Translations under genes and position numbers: made by a program
In this document: positions 27,921-37,237 of the stretch, piece after piece
Layout of the letters: every line of letters starts with the position of its first letter
How positions within the stretch are numbered: position 1 is the first letter of the stretch
The notes under the pieces: generated by a model
Told to the model about the DNA's origin: nothing
The model's input: the letters and a program-made list of their open reading frames with translations, nothing else
Databases searched by the model: none
From: Myxacorys almedinensis A
GTDB lineage: Bacteria > Cyanobacteriota > Cyanobacteriia > Leptolyngbyales > Leptolyngbyaceae
Assembly (NCBI RefSeq): GCF_010091945.1
Contig: NZ_WVIE01000010.1
Location: 1 to 64,000 of the forward strand
Length of the DNA: 64,000 nucleotides
Direction of reading: 5' to 3'

Positions 27921-29538
27921 TGCTCTCCCCCATGATCAAAATTAAAATTAGCGTTGCATACAGGGCAGCCCGGAGGGGCGTTGGAAACCACAGTTTGAGT
28001 TTTAAGCTGTGCGTTAGATACTCCAAACATTCGTAGGCAACCCATACGGGAATGCCTAGCAGGGCAGAGAGGGGCGGTTTTGGCATACTTAAGCTCAGGT
28101 TGCCAAAATCCACAATCAGCAGCCGGGTAAAGGTGATGACTTGCTCTAGCGAGGTGGCTCGAAACAGCAGCCAGCCGTAGCACGTCAGCCCAAAAAAGAG
28201 CGCGATCGCTGGAGCCGATCCCAACAGGTTCCGAATGCTCACGGCTTCATTGGAGGGCGGGTCGATTTTGGAGACTGCCCGATAGCCACACAGCAAGGCT
28301 CCCTGATATCCTCCCCACAAAATAAAGTTCCAAGCGGCTCCGTGCCATAGCCCCCCCAGCAGCATCGTCAGCATCAAATTTCGGTAGGTTTTGAAGACCC
28401 CTTGCCGACTGCCGCCCAAGGGAATGTAGAGATAATCTCGGAGCCAGCTTGAGAGAGAAATGTGCCACCGCCCCCAAAATTCGCTGGGGGTTTTTGAAAA
28501 ATAGGGCAGGTTAAAGTTGAGCATCAGTTCGATGCCAAACAGCTTTGAGACGCCGCGCCCAATGTCTGAATAGCCGGAAAAGTCGGCATAGATTTGCAGG
28601 GCATACAGCACGGTTGCCGCGACGATATCAAGCCAAGAAATTGCGCCAGTTGTGCCGTAGACAGCATTAACCGATGAGGCAACACCATCTGCGATCGCAA
28701 CTTTTTTAAATAAGCCAAACAAAATCAGAAAAATGCCTTCGCTGGTTTGCTGAAAGCTGAGGTGGCGGCGGTGCGTGAGTTGCGGCAACAAATGAGTAGC
28801 TCGCTCGATGGGGCCTGCCAGCAACGGGGGAAAGTATGCCCAAAACAGCGCAAAATCCCAAAAATGGTGGGATGCCTGCATTCTGCCGCGATACACATCC
28901 ACAATGTAGCTAATCGCCTTGAACGTGTAGAACGAAATTCCTAGGGGCAAAATCAGGTTCAGCGTGATCCGATCGGCGTCTAGCCCCAGCCATCTAAAGC
29001 CGTCTGCAACGCTCCCCGCAAAGAAGTTGGCGTACTTAAAAACGCCCAGAATCAGCAGATTTTTGACGATGCTAAGCACAAGAAAGAGCGTTCTGCGGCG
29101 CGATGCTTCTAATGCGACTGAGTAGGAGTAGAAAAGAGGTGCGATCGCAACTAGAAGCACCGTTGCGCCCAATACCCACCAACCTGCCCAAGTTGCGGGA
29201 AGTAAAGCTGCCCAGTTGATCGCCATCGCCAACGGTGACAGGCTCAATTGCACCGCTTGCCACTGCACGGTATTAAATGCGATCGCGGCTAAGAGCAGCA
29301 CGGCGCTCATCAGACGGCGATTTGGCTTCGAGACCCAGCCCGATCCGATCATGGCTCCGCAAGCAAAGTCAATGACGGTAGAAAAAACAATTAAATAAAG
29401 AAACCTAATATCCCACCAAGCATAGAATGCATAACTTGCAACGAGTAAGAGAGTATTTTGCCCCCGCAGTGACAACACTCGATACAACAGATAAGTAGCG
29501 ACTAGGAGAACAGCAAATTCAATGGAATTGAAAGACAT
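27886..29538 (-). CDS. MBOAT family O-acyltransferase (AlgI/DltB-like)
   Basis: The 550-residue polytopic protein has the MBOAT signature: ILPLGISFYTFKAISYIVDVYRG, FWAYFPPLLAGPIERA, WGRWHISLSSWLRDYLYIPLGG, and the catalytic His in GGLWHGAAWNFILWGGYQG. It would pass an acyl group, usually acetyl, across the membrane to a periplasmic partner, here probably the overlapping 26748-27920 protein. Location downstream of the glycosyltransferase cluster suggests O-acylation of a surface polysaccharide. That link is inferred, as a dus gene and a kinase lie between. Confidence 0.9.
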   Translation of the reverse strand: MSFNSIEFAVLLVATYLLYRVLSLRGQNTLLLVASYAFYAWWDIRFLYLIVFSTVIDFACGAMIGSGWVSKPNRRLMSAVLLLAAIAFNTVQWQAVQLSLSPLAMAINWAALLPATWAGWWVLGATVLLVAIAPLFYSYSVALEASRRRTLFLVLSIVKNLLILGVFKYANFFAGSVADGFRWLGLDADRITLNLILPLGISFYTFKAISYIVDVYRGRMQASHHFWDFALFWAYFPPLLAGPIERATHLLPQLTHRRHLSFQQTSEGIFLILFGLFKKVAIADGVASSVNAVYGTTGAISWLDIVAATVLYALQIYADFSGYSDIGRGVSKLFGIELMLNFNLPYFSKTPSEFWGRWHISLSSWLRDYLYIPLGGSRQGVFKTYRNLMLTMLLGGLWHGAAWNFILWGGYQGALLCGYRAVSKIDPPSNEAVSIRNLLGSAPAIALFFGLTCYGWLLFRATSLEQVITFTRLLIVDFGNLSLSMPKPPLSALLGIPVWVAYECLEYLTHSLKLKLWFPTPLRAALYATLILILIMGESNAPAQFIYSQF

Positions 29539-30714
29539 TTTTCACTAACTCCATAATCTTTACTGCCCTTTACTGCCGCAATTTTGACGATTAGAGACCA
29601 CTTGAACAAGCTGCGATCGCGCTTAGAAATGTGCCCCCTTAGCCACACACAACTAAGCGGCTATCCACCAACTAGCCAGCCCCCAAAGAAACATAGATTT
29701 GAAACCAAATAAACTAAATATTGAAACGAAGACTAAATGAGAACGCAACAAAATTTACATTGAAATTTCCATTGCTCGCCCCAAAAATTAGCTACCTGAG
29801 TAGTAAGTAACTAAGCGTTTGTGCTGTCTTTATCACATAGGATACGATGAGCTTGCAACCGTAGCTTTTCATAGTGGCTCAGATACTATTGACACCTTTT
29901 TTTGCATCAATACTTACTAGCCAGAAGCCTTTTCTTAACCCAAATCTAATTTTGGTCTCGACTACTCTATAAATGACTAACTCTATATTATCTCTAGCTA
30001 AAGATACATTTTAATAAGCTAATCTAGCCGTACTAAAAAAGCAATTGAAGTATGATTTTAGACAACAGGTAACTCTTACAATAGTGTTGAGTTTATAAAA
30101 TTGTTTTTCTAAAAATTTTCATTGTTTATTGCTGAACAGATATGTGAAATATCAATGCAAATTCAGTAGATTTTTTATCTCAGTGCAAAGTATTGCCGTA
30201 GGTATCCTTTTTATCTTGATAGACTGACAAACGTTTGAAGCGACTCATCACCTTTGCCCTCTCCTACAGAAGCAGATTTAATGGCAGATATAGCAGACGT
30301 AAAGGTAACTACTCCCTAAATTGTGGAAGACTTCGTGGAAGACTTCGCCTCCTATGAACAATTCATCCGTTACATCCGTTACCCAATCTGCTGCCACCGC
30401 GTTTTTCTGACTAAACGTTCTCTACCTAAATAACAGATGAGCCGATCAGCTACCGTTCTTGCATCGACTGCGGATTAACTGCGGAATCCGTCTGATTTCT
30501 GTGTTGACCTTGCCAGTTGATTTTGCGAATTGATCTTGCGATCGCTCAGCTTGTCCGAACAAACTTTCGAGAAAGGCATGCCATCGAGCGCCAAGCCTCT
30601 CACCGAATTAAACAGAATTCTTAGAATACTGGAGAGGATTACCCGCTAAATGTCATAATAATTAACGGAGATTTTAAGATTGGCAGAGTAATCCCCTACG
30701 CCTATATTTCTGTT
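29539..30714 (+). other. Long AT-rich intergenic region before rubA
   Basis: About 1.18 kb has no supported ORF. It holds three tandem duplications: CTTTACTGCC twice (29558-29577), GTGGAAGACTTC twice (30323-30346) and CATCCGTTA twice (30364-30381). The last few hundred bases should carry the promoter of the rubA-ycf48-psbEFLJ operon. Undetected small RNAs are possible. Confidence 0.4.
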
Positions 30715-31050
30715 ATGAGTACTGAAGCTGTTGATCCAAAGACTCTCGATCGCTACGAGTGTGCTGCTTGTGGCTACGACTATGAGCCTGTCAAAGGCGA
30801 CGATCGGCGCAGAATCGCTTCTGGAACTGCGTTTGAGGATTTGCCCACAGACTGGAAGTGCCCGGTTTGTGGTGCGCCAAAATCCAGATTTTCGAGCATT
30901 GGTCCGGCGGGTGCCCCGTCCGGATTCAAGGAAAATTTGGGCTACGGTTTGGGCGTCAATACCCTCACCCCCGGACAAAAAAACATTCTCATTTTCGGCG
31001 GTTTAATCGCGGCATTCTTGCTATTTCTCGGCATGTACGGGATTCAATAA
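30715..31050 (+). CDS. rubA: Membrane-anchored rubredoxin RubA
   Basis: The 111-residue protein has a rubredoxin domain with Fe ligands Cys16 and Cys19 (YECAACGYDYEP) and Cys49 and Cys52 (WKCPVCGAPKSRF). A single C-terminal membrane helix (about 90-108) follows a short linker. Thylakoid RubA is needed for assembly of photosystem II, and perhaps photosystem I, reaction centres. It opens the conserved rubA-ycf48-psbEFLJ cluster. Confidence 0.95.
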   Translation: MSTEAVDPKTLDRYECAACGYDYEPVKGDDRRRIASGTAFEDLPTDWKCPVCGAPKSRFSSIGPAGAPSGFKENLGYGLGVNTLTPGQKNILIFGGLIAAFLLFLGMYGIQ

Positions 31051-31125
31051 GCCTTCCAGCCGTCTGTATTGATGCTTGTACGAAAAACTTGTAAACCTTC
31101 TGATAGACAGAGATTAAGTAACGTG

Positions 31126-32133
31126 ATGCACCGGATTGTGAAAGCTTGGAAACAAATCGTCATCTTAGTAGCAGTTGTCTTACTGACGACAGGTTGCAAG
31201 GTGTTTCTACCCGCCTTGAGCGTCAATCCGTGGCAAGTGATAGAGTTGCCCGTGCAAGAAAATATGTTGGGGATCAGCTTCACCAGCGATCCTCAGCATG
31301 GCTGGATCGTGGGCACAAATTCGGCATTGTTAGAAACCACCGATGGGGGCAAAACCTGGGCGCAAAAGGTACTGGATCTCGGAGAGCAGACCTATCGCCT
31401 GACCTCAGTCAGTTTTTCTGGCGATGAAGGCTGGATTGCGGGGCAACCGTCTCTGCTGCTGCACACCACCGATGGCGGCAAGTCGTGGGGGCGCGTCGCG
31501 TTGAGTGAAAAGCTCCCAGGAGCACCTGACCAAATTTCTGCCCTGGGAGACCAGATAGCGGAAATGTCTACTGATATCGGCGCGCTCTACCGCACGAGCG
31601 ATGGCGGCAAAAATTGGAAAGCCCTCGTTTCTGACGCCTTTGGTGTAGTTCGCAGTATTGAGCGATCGCCAGATGGAAAATACGTCGCGGTGTCGGCGCG
31701 GGGTAATTTTTATTCGGTTTGGCAACCTGGCGACACAGAATGGCATCCCTACAATCGAAATAGCTCTCGCCGCTTGCAGAGTATGGGCTTTAGCCAAGAT
31801 GGGCGGCTCTGGATGCTGGCTCGGGGCGGGCAGCTTCAATTTACCAGTTCCCCTGATCCAGAAGATTGGTTAGAGGCGCAAAATCCTGAATTTTCAACGA
31901 GTTGGGGGCTGTTGGACTTGGCGTATCGCACTGCGGATGAACTGTGGATCGCAGGCGGCAGCGGCAATCTTTTAGCAAGTTTTGATGGCGGTAAATCGTG
32001 GCAGAAAGATCGGGAAATTGAAGATGTTCCGGCGAACCTCTACAAGATTGTGTTCTTGAACCCTGACACAGGGTATGTGTTGGGTCAACGGGGCACGTTG
32101 TTGAAGTATCAAGGTGTGTCTAATGCAGCGTAA
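31126..32133 (+). CDS. ycf48: Photosystem II assembly factor Ycf48 (HCF136)
   Basis: This 335-residue lipoprotein has a signal sequence ending in a lipobox LLTTGC at about residue 24. A seven-bladed beta-propeller follows, with repeated [16 protein letters not shown] and FDGGKSW motifs typical of Ycf48. It binds the D1 precursor early in photosystem II assembly. The ATG at 31126 is chosen because it places the signal peptide at the N-terminus; the frame is open to 31069. It lies between rubA and psbE. Confidence 0.93.
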   Translation: MHRIVKAWKQIVILVAVVLLTTGCKVFLPALSVNPWQVIELPVQENMLGISFTSDPQHGWIVGTNSALLETTDGGKTWAQKVLDLGEQTYRLTSVSFSGDEGWIAGQPSLLLHTTDGGKSWGRVALSEKLPGAPDQISALGDQIAEMSTDIGALYRTSDGGKNWKALVSDAFGVVRSIERSPDGKYVAVSARGNFYSVWQPGDTEWHPYNRNSSRRLQSMGFSQDGRLWMLARGGQLQFTSSPDPEDWLEAQNPEFSTSWGLLDLAYRTADELWIAGGSGNLLASFDGGKSWQKDREIEDVPANLYKIVFLNPDTGYVLGQRGTLLKYQGVSNAA

Positions 32134-32294
32134 TTGAGATAGAAATATCGAGCGACTGTAGCTCTGTTTTCTGACATCTGAATCGACGGGAATGAGCCAA
32201 AAAAACTAAATTTTAGAACCTCTGCTTGTGAGGTTTTCTTCAGTCCCGTATGATAGGTATTACAGCTTTTAATGTTGTTTGCGGAGGAATCTAG

Positions 32295-32561
32295 ATGGCT
32301 GGTACTACTGGTGAGCGTCCCTTTGGTGACATTATTACGAGTGTTCGGTATTGGGTGATTCATAGCATCACTATTCCGGCGCTATTTATTGCAGGCTGGC
32401 TATTTGTCAGCACAGGTTTGGCGTATGACGTGTTTGGCACACCGCGCCCGAACGAATACTATCCGATGGCACGCCAAGAAGCAGCGCCGATTGTCACGAA
32501 CCGTCAGGAAGCGAAGCAGCAGGTCGATCAATTTACATCTCAGGTTCGTAGCGGTAAGTAG
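32295..32561 (+). CDS. psbE: Cytochrome b559 alpha subunit PsbE
   Basis: The 88-residue protein has the haem-ligand His in [20 protein letters not shown] and the lumenal motif [10 protein letters not shown]. With PsbF it binds the haem of cytochrome b559 in the photosystem II core. GGAGGAA precedes the ATG. It is the first gene of psbEFLJ. Confidence 0.97.
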   Translation: MAGTTGERPFGDIITSVRYWVIHSITIPALFIAGWLFVSTGLAYDVFGTPRPNEYYPMARQEAAPIVTNRQEAKQQVDQFTSQVRSGK

Positions 32562-32587
32562 TTATCTAATAGAAGAGTGAAAAACCA

Positions 32588-32722
32588 ATGACGAGCGGAA
32601 ATCCAAATCAACCCATTTCTTATCCCATTTTTACGGTGCGCTGGATCGCGGTTCATACGTTGGCAGTGCCCGCCATTTTCTTTTTAGGCGCGATCGCATC
32701 GATGCAATTTATTCAACGATAG
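32588..32722 (+). CDS. psbF: Cytochrome b559 beta subunit PsbF
   Basis: A 44-residue ORF encodes [19 protein letters not shown] with the single haem-ligand His, ending SMQFIQR. It pairs with PsbE. It is 26 bp downstream of psbE. Confidence 0.97.
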   Translation: MTSGNPNQPISYPIFTVRWIAVHTLAVPAIFFLGAIASMQFIQR

Positions 32723-32734
32723 GAGAAGCTTCTT

Positions 32735-32863
32735 ATGGCTGGTATCAAAGGCTCGCCCAACCCCAACAAGCAGCCGGTTGAGCTAAACCGGACTTCGTTG
32801 TACCTGGGTTTGCTACTCATCTTTACGCTTGGAATTCTTTTTTCTAGTTACTTCTTTAACTAG
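32735..32863 (+). CDS. psbL: Photosystem II protein PsbL
   Basis: The ORF encodes 42 residues beginning [20 protein letters not shown] and ending ILFSSYFFN, the PsbL pattern, slightly longer than the usual 38-39. It is a single-helix subunit at the photosystem II dimer interface. AGGAGAAG precedes the start. Confidence 0.97.
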   Translation: MAGIKGSPNPNKQPVELNRTSLYLGLLLIFTLGILFSSYFFN

Positions 32864-32933
32864 TGAGAGAATGGTCTCAGTCCGGTTTGCCCGGATGTGA
32901 TGTATTTACGGGTCTTGCTTGTTAGGAGAAACC

Positions 32934-33053
32934 ATGATTAGTAACGGACGAATTCCCCTTTGGCTGGTAGCAACGGTTGCAGGGTTGGGCGTAATTGGCA
33001 TTTTGGGACTGTTCTTCTACGGTTCTTATGCAGGAGTCGGCTCTTCGATGTAG
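32934..33053 (+). CDS. psbJ: Photosystem II protein PsbJ
   Basis: A 39-residue single-helix protein, [19 protein letters not shown], ends [14 protein letters not shown]. It lies near cytochrome b559 and the quinone channel of photosystem II. It is the last gene of psbEFLJ and has an AGGAGAA ribosome site. Confidence 0.97.
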   Translation: MISNGRIPLWLVATVAGLGVIGILGLFFYGSYAGVGSSM

Positions 33054-33088
33054 AAGAAGCGCCGTTTAACTCAGAGTTTTAATAGAAG

Positions 33089-33122
33089 AAACCGCCTAGC
33101 TCTGTCAGCTAGGCGGTTTTTT
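33089..33122. terminator. Bidirectional terminator between psbJ and psaI
   Basis: AACCGCCTAGC pairs with GCTAGGCGGTT around a short loop, followed by six T on the plus strand. On the minus strand the stem is followed by TTTCTTCTATT, so it can also end the psaI transcript. Confidence 0.92.
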
Positions 33123-33138
33123 AAGATGAGATTAGAAA

Positions 33139-33267
33139 TTAGACGCCTGTGGGATCTTCGTGCTCAATGTAAAGAAATAGAAGCCCCATAACGACAACTG
33201 GCAGCAACCAAGTCACTACAGGAATCAGAATCCAGGGCAGATATGAAGCTGCATATGAACCTGTCAT
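33139..33267 (-). CDS. psaI: Photosystem I subunit VIII, PsaI
   Basis: A 42-residue ORF beginning [18 protein letters not shown], with [12 protein letters not shown] later, matches PsaI, the single-helix photosystem I subunit that packs against PsaL. It is short enough to be missed by length-filtered gene callers. AGGAAA precedes the ATG. PsaI and psaL are often neighbours; here both are on the minus strand but about 3.3 kb apart. Confidence 0.95.
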   Translation of the reverse strand: MTGSYAASYLPWILIPVVTWLLPVVVMGLLFLYIEHEDPTGV

Positions 33268-33387
33268 AAGAAAATTTCCTATTGATGATGAAATGACTCC
33301 AAGTGTGAATTTACCTAAGAAGGGGGACAGAAGATGAGAGTTCTTAGAATTCTTAACATTGTGGGAACAACATCAGGAGGGGCAACA

Positions 33388-36183
33388 TCAGTCGTCGTCA
33401 CCTAAGTCGAGGTCAGAGAAATTTGGCGGAGTGATGGAGAGGTTGAGAAGCGTTTTGTGGCTTTCTCGACGGGTGGTCATTTCCACCGCGATCGCGGCAA
33501 TTTCAATTTCTACACTCCCTAAGGGAACGGTGAGGTCTACGATCGCGGCGACTTGTTCAAGCCCAGTGGGGGCAAATTCAGAGATCCAGCGAGAATGCTG
33601 AAGCACAACACGGCTCTGGCGATCGTGAATCCAAAGTTTGACGTAGATCTTCGGCACAATATCGGGCAGGGTGACGCGCACCGCCATCAAGTCTCCCCCG
33701 GTTAGCTGGCTTTTTAACACCTCTAAAACGGGCATCGGGACGGGCTGTTCGGCGGGCAGCAGAAACGGGTTATTGTCAGGGTGAAGCTCTACTAAAGAGG
33801 GTTTTTGGGCGAAGGAGAGCGTTAATTTGGCGAGGGGTAAGATGGGTTCACCATCTACCACGACCTCATCACTGTACGGCTCTTCTTCGATCAGAGGCAG
33901 GTCGGGTAAACCTGGGCTGGCTCGAAAGAGTGGCTCGGCGGCGGATGCTGCTGGGTCAGGCTCTGCCCTAACTATGTCTTCTAAGCCCTCAAACGGCTCG
34001 GAGGGCGATTTAGAGCCGGGTGAGCCTTCAGACCCAAGGCGATCTGGCTCAAGCGCTTTCGATAGGTCAGAAACGTTGGCGAAGAGCACCGATTCGCCGT
34101 CATCTGGCGCGGGGATGGGCGAGTTTGGCTCAGAGGCAAGCAGATTGAGGCGATCGAGAAACCGATCCTGAAGATTTAATGCTTGAAAAGTGGACTGGAT
34201 CGGCGTGGACTGTTCTGAAGCGGGAGGCATCGCACTAGCTTGACTTGCGGGGTCGAGTCCGCTTGGCTCTACAGTCTCTCCAAAGGGGGCAACTTCTTCA
34301 CCCTCCTCATTTAGAGAAGAAGATTCGTCTATGGGGTCTTTTAGGTTGGTAAGATCTACCGTTTGTGGCTCAGGTGGATCAAACAAGCTCAGTTGCTCGA
34401 TGCCGGGATGATCAAACTCAAAATCTTCTAACGCAAACGGATTTCGCGCCCGTGGAGGGGCACTAGCGCTAGACGAAAAATTGGGTAAATCAAGCCCTTT
34501 GCGGCGTGGCTCTAGGGGCGCAGTAAAAAGCTGAGGCGGCAAAGACTGCTTGATATCGGATGCTAAACTCTCAAACTGAGGCGATCGCACCGGCTCAACC
34601 ATGCTGAGAAAGGCAAGATCGAGCGACACTGGTTGCGGAGGGCAAAGCGGCGTGGATGGCAGATCTTCGGCAAGCCGACGCTGCTCTGCTACTTCGGCTG
34701 GCTGGATTACGTTCTTGGAGGCTTGGGCCGCACCGGAGGCAGCTTGCTGAGCGATCGCATCTAGCAACTCTTCAGCACCGGCGGTCAGCGTAAAGGGCTG
34801 GCTGGCTAGCACTCGATTTGCATTTCGCATCATGCCAAACGACTCACCCTCGTGATCGTAGGACATGTCATAAAGGGTGACTTCGCCTAAAATCAGTTGC
34901 GTTGTCAGTTCAGACGGCAACGTGACTTGATAGGTTAGCTCAGTGGGCAAGGCTTGGCTGGCGATCGCTTCTTGGGTTTCGAGCAGGGTTTCCCCGGTGC
35001 GAGGGTCACGCAGAACCACGTTGAGCAAGGCTGCAACCAGCATGGGCACGTCGTCTGTCTCTTCCTCGTCGGTGGGGGTGATGCGCCCAGTCAACACAAG
35101 GGTTTCGCCGCGACGGGCGATGTAGGTGCTTTGAGCCAGGTCAATCTGTAACGGAGGCAGAGCCGTAATGCTGGGGACAGGAGCCTCCACGCGATCGCGA
35201 CTGACCGTAAGTTCATCCGGCGAAAGCCCGTATTCGTGCAAAATTTCGTCGGCAATCTGCTGAGACATCAGTTCTGCATTCTCAAGCCACTGCTCTACTG
35301 AGGCAAACTCAGCTTGGGCGATGACGTCAGCGGGGGGCATTTGCGCGATCGCGCCCTCATCTTCAGAACCTTCGGGGTCGGCAGCAGCGAGCGGCAGGGC
35401 TGCATTCACCTCCGGTTCAACCTCCTCCGGTGCAGCCGCCATCAACCGTTCAACTTCAGCGATTTCGCTTAACGCTGGCGATAAAGTTTCTGCATCGCCT
35501 GGAGAACCCTGCACAATTGGCTCTGATAGATTCTGTCGAGTTGGGTCTGAGGCAAGTTCTGCCGTTTCTTCAGCCGTTTCTAGAAAAGAGAGGGGTTCAA
35601 ACTCGATGCTTTCTTCTGAGTAGGGCAGGGGTTCAAATCCGGCAAATGCTTCAGCAGCATAGGATGCAGGGGCAGCAGAAGCAGAGGCTGTCGTAATGTC
35701 TTCGGCTTCAGATTCAGCAGAGTGCTCTTCACCCCCAGTAGCCCTTGAAAATGCTCCCAGATCCGAGCCATTGTCAGCTTGCCAGTCTGCATTCCAATCG
35801 TCTGTACTATCGTCGTCGGATTGGCAAGATAGCACATGCAGCCTGACGGTGTGCTGCCAGCGATCGCCCATCAAATCTACCAACAGATCAGTACTTGCAC
35901 AGACGATCTCCCACGAGCCAGGGCTGAGTGTGGTATACGGAATCACCACCAACAGACCATTTTGGTTGGTTTGCTGAGTGCGTTGTTGGGTGCGCCGCTT
36001 GGGCGGATCGCTCCCCAAATCTTCATGAGCAATCTGCACTTCGACCACCGAATTTCGGTAGCGCGATCGCGCCATGATCCGATATCGACCTTCTAAAATC
36101 TCCGCATCAGGAGCGTCGAGCGGCAACCACGAGCGATCGCCTTCTTGCTGTAACAGAAATTCCCATTCTGCTGTCTCAGGCAT
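33388..36183 (-). CDS. Large acidic protein of unknown function between psaL and psaI
   Basis: This protein of about 931 residues has three parts. The N-terminal 140 residues look like a folded beta domain (WEFLLQQEGDRSWLPLD, SPGSWEIVCASTDLLVDLMG). A long acidic, Ser/Pro/Ala/Glu-rich region follows, broken by one beta-rich block at about 340-480 (ARRGETLVLTGRITPTDEEE, TYQVTLPSELTTQLILGEV). A C-terminal block at about 800-931 (LMAVRVTLPDIVPKIYVKLW) resembles an Ig-like or macroglobulin-like fold. No signal peptide, membrane helix or enzyme motif is visible. The ATG at 36183 is used; the frame opens at GTG 36201. I do not recognise the family. Confidence 0.75.
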   Translation of the reverse strand: MPETAEWEFLLQQEGDRSWLPLDAPDAEILEGRYRIMARSRYRNSVVEVQIAHEDLGSDPPKRRTQQRTQQTNQNGLLVVIPYTTLSPGSWEIVCASTDLLVDLMGDRWQHTVRLHVLSCQSDDDSTDDWNADWQADNGSDLGAFSRATGGEEHSAESEAEDITTASASAAPASYAAEAFAGFEPLPYSEESIEFEPLSFLETAEETAELASDPTRQNLSEPIVQGSPGDAETLSPALSEIAEVERLMAAAPEEVEPEVNAALPLAAADPEGSEDEGAIAQMPPADVIAQAEFASVEQWLENAELMSQQIADEILHEYGLSPDELTVSRDRVEAPVPSITALPPLQIDLAQSTYIARRGETLVLTGRITPTDEEETDDVPMLVAALLNVVLRDPRTGETLLETQEAIASQALPTELTYQVTLPSELTTQLILGEVTLYDMSYDHEGESFGMMRNANRVLASQPFTLTAGAEELLDAIAQQAASGAAQASKNVIQPAEVAEQRRLAEDLPSTPLCPPQPVSLDLAFLSMVEPVRSPQFESLASDIKQSLPPQLFTAPLEPRRKGLDLPNFSSSASAPPRARNPFALEDFEFDHPGIEQLSLFDPPEPQTVDLTNLKDPIDESSSLNEEGEEVAPFGETVEPSGLDPASQASAMPPASEQSTPIQSTFQALNLQDRFLDRLNLLASEPNSPIPAPDDGESVLFANVSDLSKALEPDRLGSEGSPGSKSPSEPFEGLEDIVRAEPDPAASAAEPLFRASPGLPDLPLIEEEPYSDEVVVDGEPILPLAKLTLSFAQKPSLVELHPDNNPFLLPAEQPVPMPVLEVLKSQLTGGDLMAVRVTLPDIVPKIYVKLWIHDRQSRVVLQHSRWISEFAPTGLEQVAAIVDLTVPLGSVEIEIAAIAVEMTTRRESHKTLLNLSITPPNFSDLDLGDDD

Positions 36184-36334
36184 GGCTAAGGAGCTTCTCA
36201 CCGAAATTTGTAGTTCTAAGGGTAGACCAAGTTCAACGATTTGACTACGGATTGCACAAAGTTACCAATGTTTCCTGTATCTTTTGCGTTCTAGATAGTT
36301 CAGCGTTAACCCTGAGAAGGCATTCTACAGGGTA

Positions 36335-36485
36335 ATACCAAATTAATCTGTAAATGCTACAGATGTGCGACCTCCCCCAACCCCTCTTTAGTAAAGCGGG
36401 GAGCCGGAAAGTCCCGTCTGACCAAAGGGGGATGCCGTAGGCAGGGGGGTCGAGGATCTGTCGCCCTGAAAAATCAATTGGGTAG
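36335..36485 (+). mobile_element. MITE-like inverted-repeat element, copy 2
   Basis: This copy matches the reverse complement of 12576-12725 over its length, including GTAAATGCTACAGA, GAGCCGGAAAGTCCC and GATGCCGTAGGCAGGGGGGT. The left terminus ATACCAAATT is intact, while the right terminus has decayed to CAATTGGGTAG. It lies in the gap between psaL and the large acidic protein gene. Confidence 0.8.
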
Positions 36486-36571
36486 ACCGACCCACGAAAA
36501 AGAGCCTGAATGGTTTTAGCAATCAGGCTCAAACATCAAGATTGAATTTACGAACGTTATGCACAATGGGT

Positions 36572-37039
36572 CTAGTTGACGCCGCCACGCATAATCGAGT
36601 CAATAACTGGCAGATTGGTTAACAGCAGGTAAGCGACAAACGCGCCACCCATTGCGCCGATGAAAAACCCGCCAGAAAATTGGCTCCACCCTTCAGCAGT
36701 TTGAAGCGAGTCTTTAGACGTTGCCTCGTGATCGAAGGTGACGAGTCCGTAAGAGGAGAGGCAAACCGTTGCGATCAAAATCAGAGCGATCGCAGAAATT
36801 AATCCGCCTAATGCCGCCTGATTAGAATCGCGCAAGGGCCCGAAGACCGTCCACGGACCAACGAGGAAGTAGCCGTGGGCCATTCCAATTTCTAGACCGC
36901 GTAATAGGGGAGAAAGACCTCTGCGATAGGCTGGCAAGTTGCCAATAAACGCACGGGTAAAGGCAGAATCGTTGATAGGTGTGGAGAGATTTCCCACAAA
37001 GGGATCTCCGTTGTAAGGCTTAACGACTTGTTCAGTCAT
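36572..37039 (-). CDS. psaL: Photosystem I subunit XI, PsaL
   Basis: The 155-residue protein starts [20 protein letters not shown], has [20 protein letters not shown] and VFGPLRDSN, and a C-terminal helix ending near SIMRGG. PsaL holds photosystem I monomers together in trimers or tetramers. The ATG at 37039 matches the family start; an in-frame start at 37075 would add 12 residues. A MITE-like element and a large gene separate it from psaI. Confidence 0.95.
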   Translation of the reverse strand: MTEQVVKPYNGDPFVGNLSTPINDSAFTRAFIGNLPAYRRGLSPLLRGLEIGMAHGYFLVGPWTVFGPLRDSNQAALGGLISAIALILIATVCLSSYGLVTFDHEATSKDSLQTAEGWSQFSGGFFIGAMGGAFVAYLLLTNLPVIDSIMRGGVN

Positions 37040-37237
37040 ATTTTTAATATTTCCTAATGATTCTGAGAAGAACAAAAAGAATTCAAGAGTATTGTAAGGA
37101 GATAAAGGGAGAGACTATAACAAACCCTTCAGAAAAGTTCACTCTGTAACAAAGGGTAAAGCAGGAGTGAAGCTCAGCCGAAAATGACCCGATCAGCCCC
37201 TCTGGGTCAGCGAAAATTCTCAAGAGCATCATGCTGC

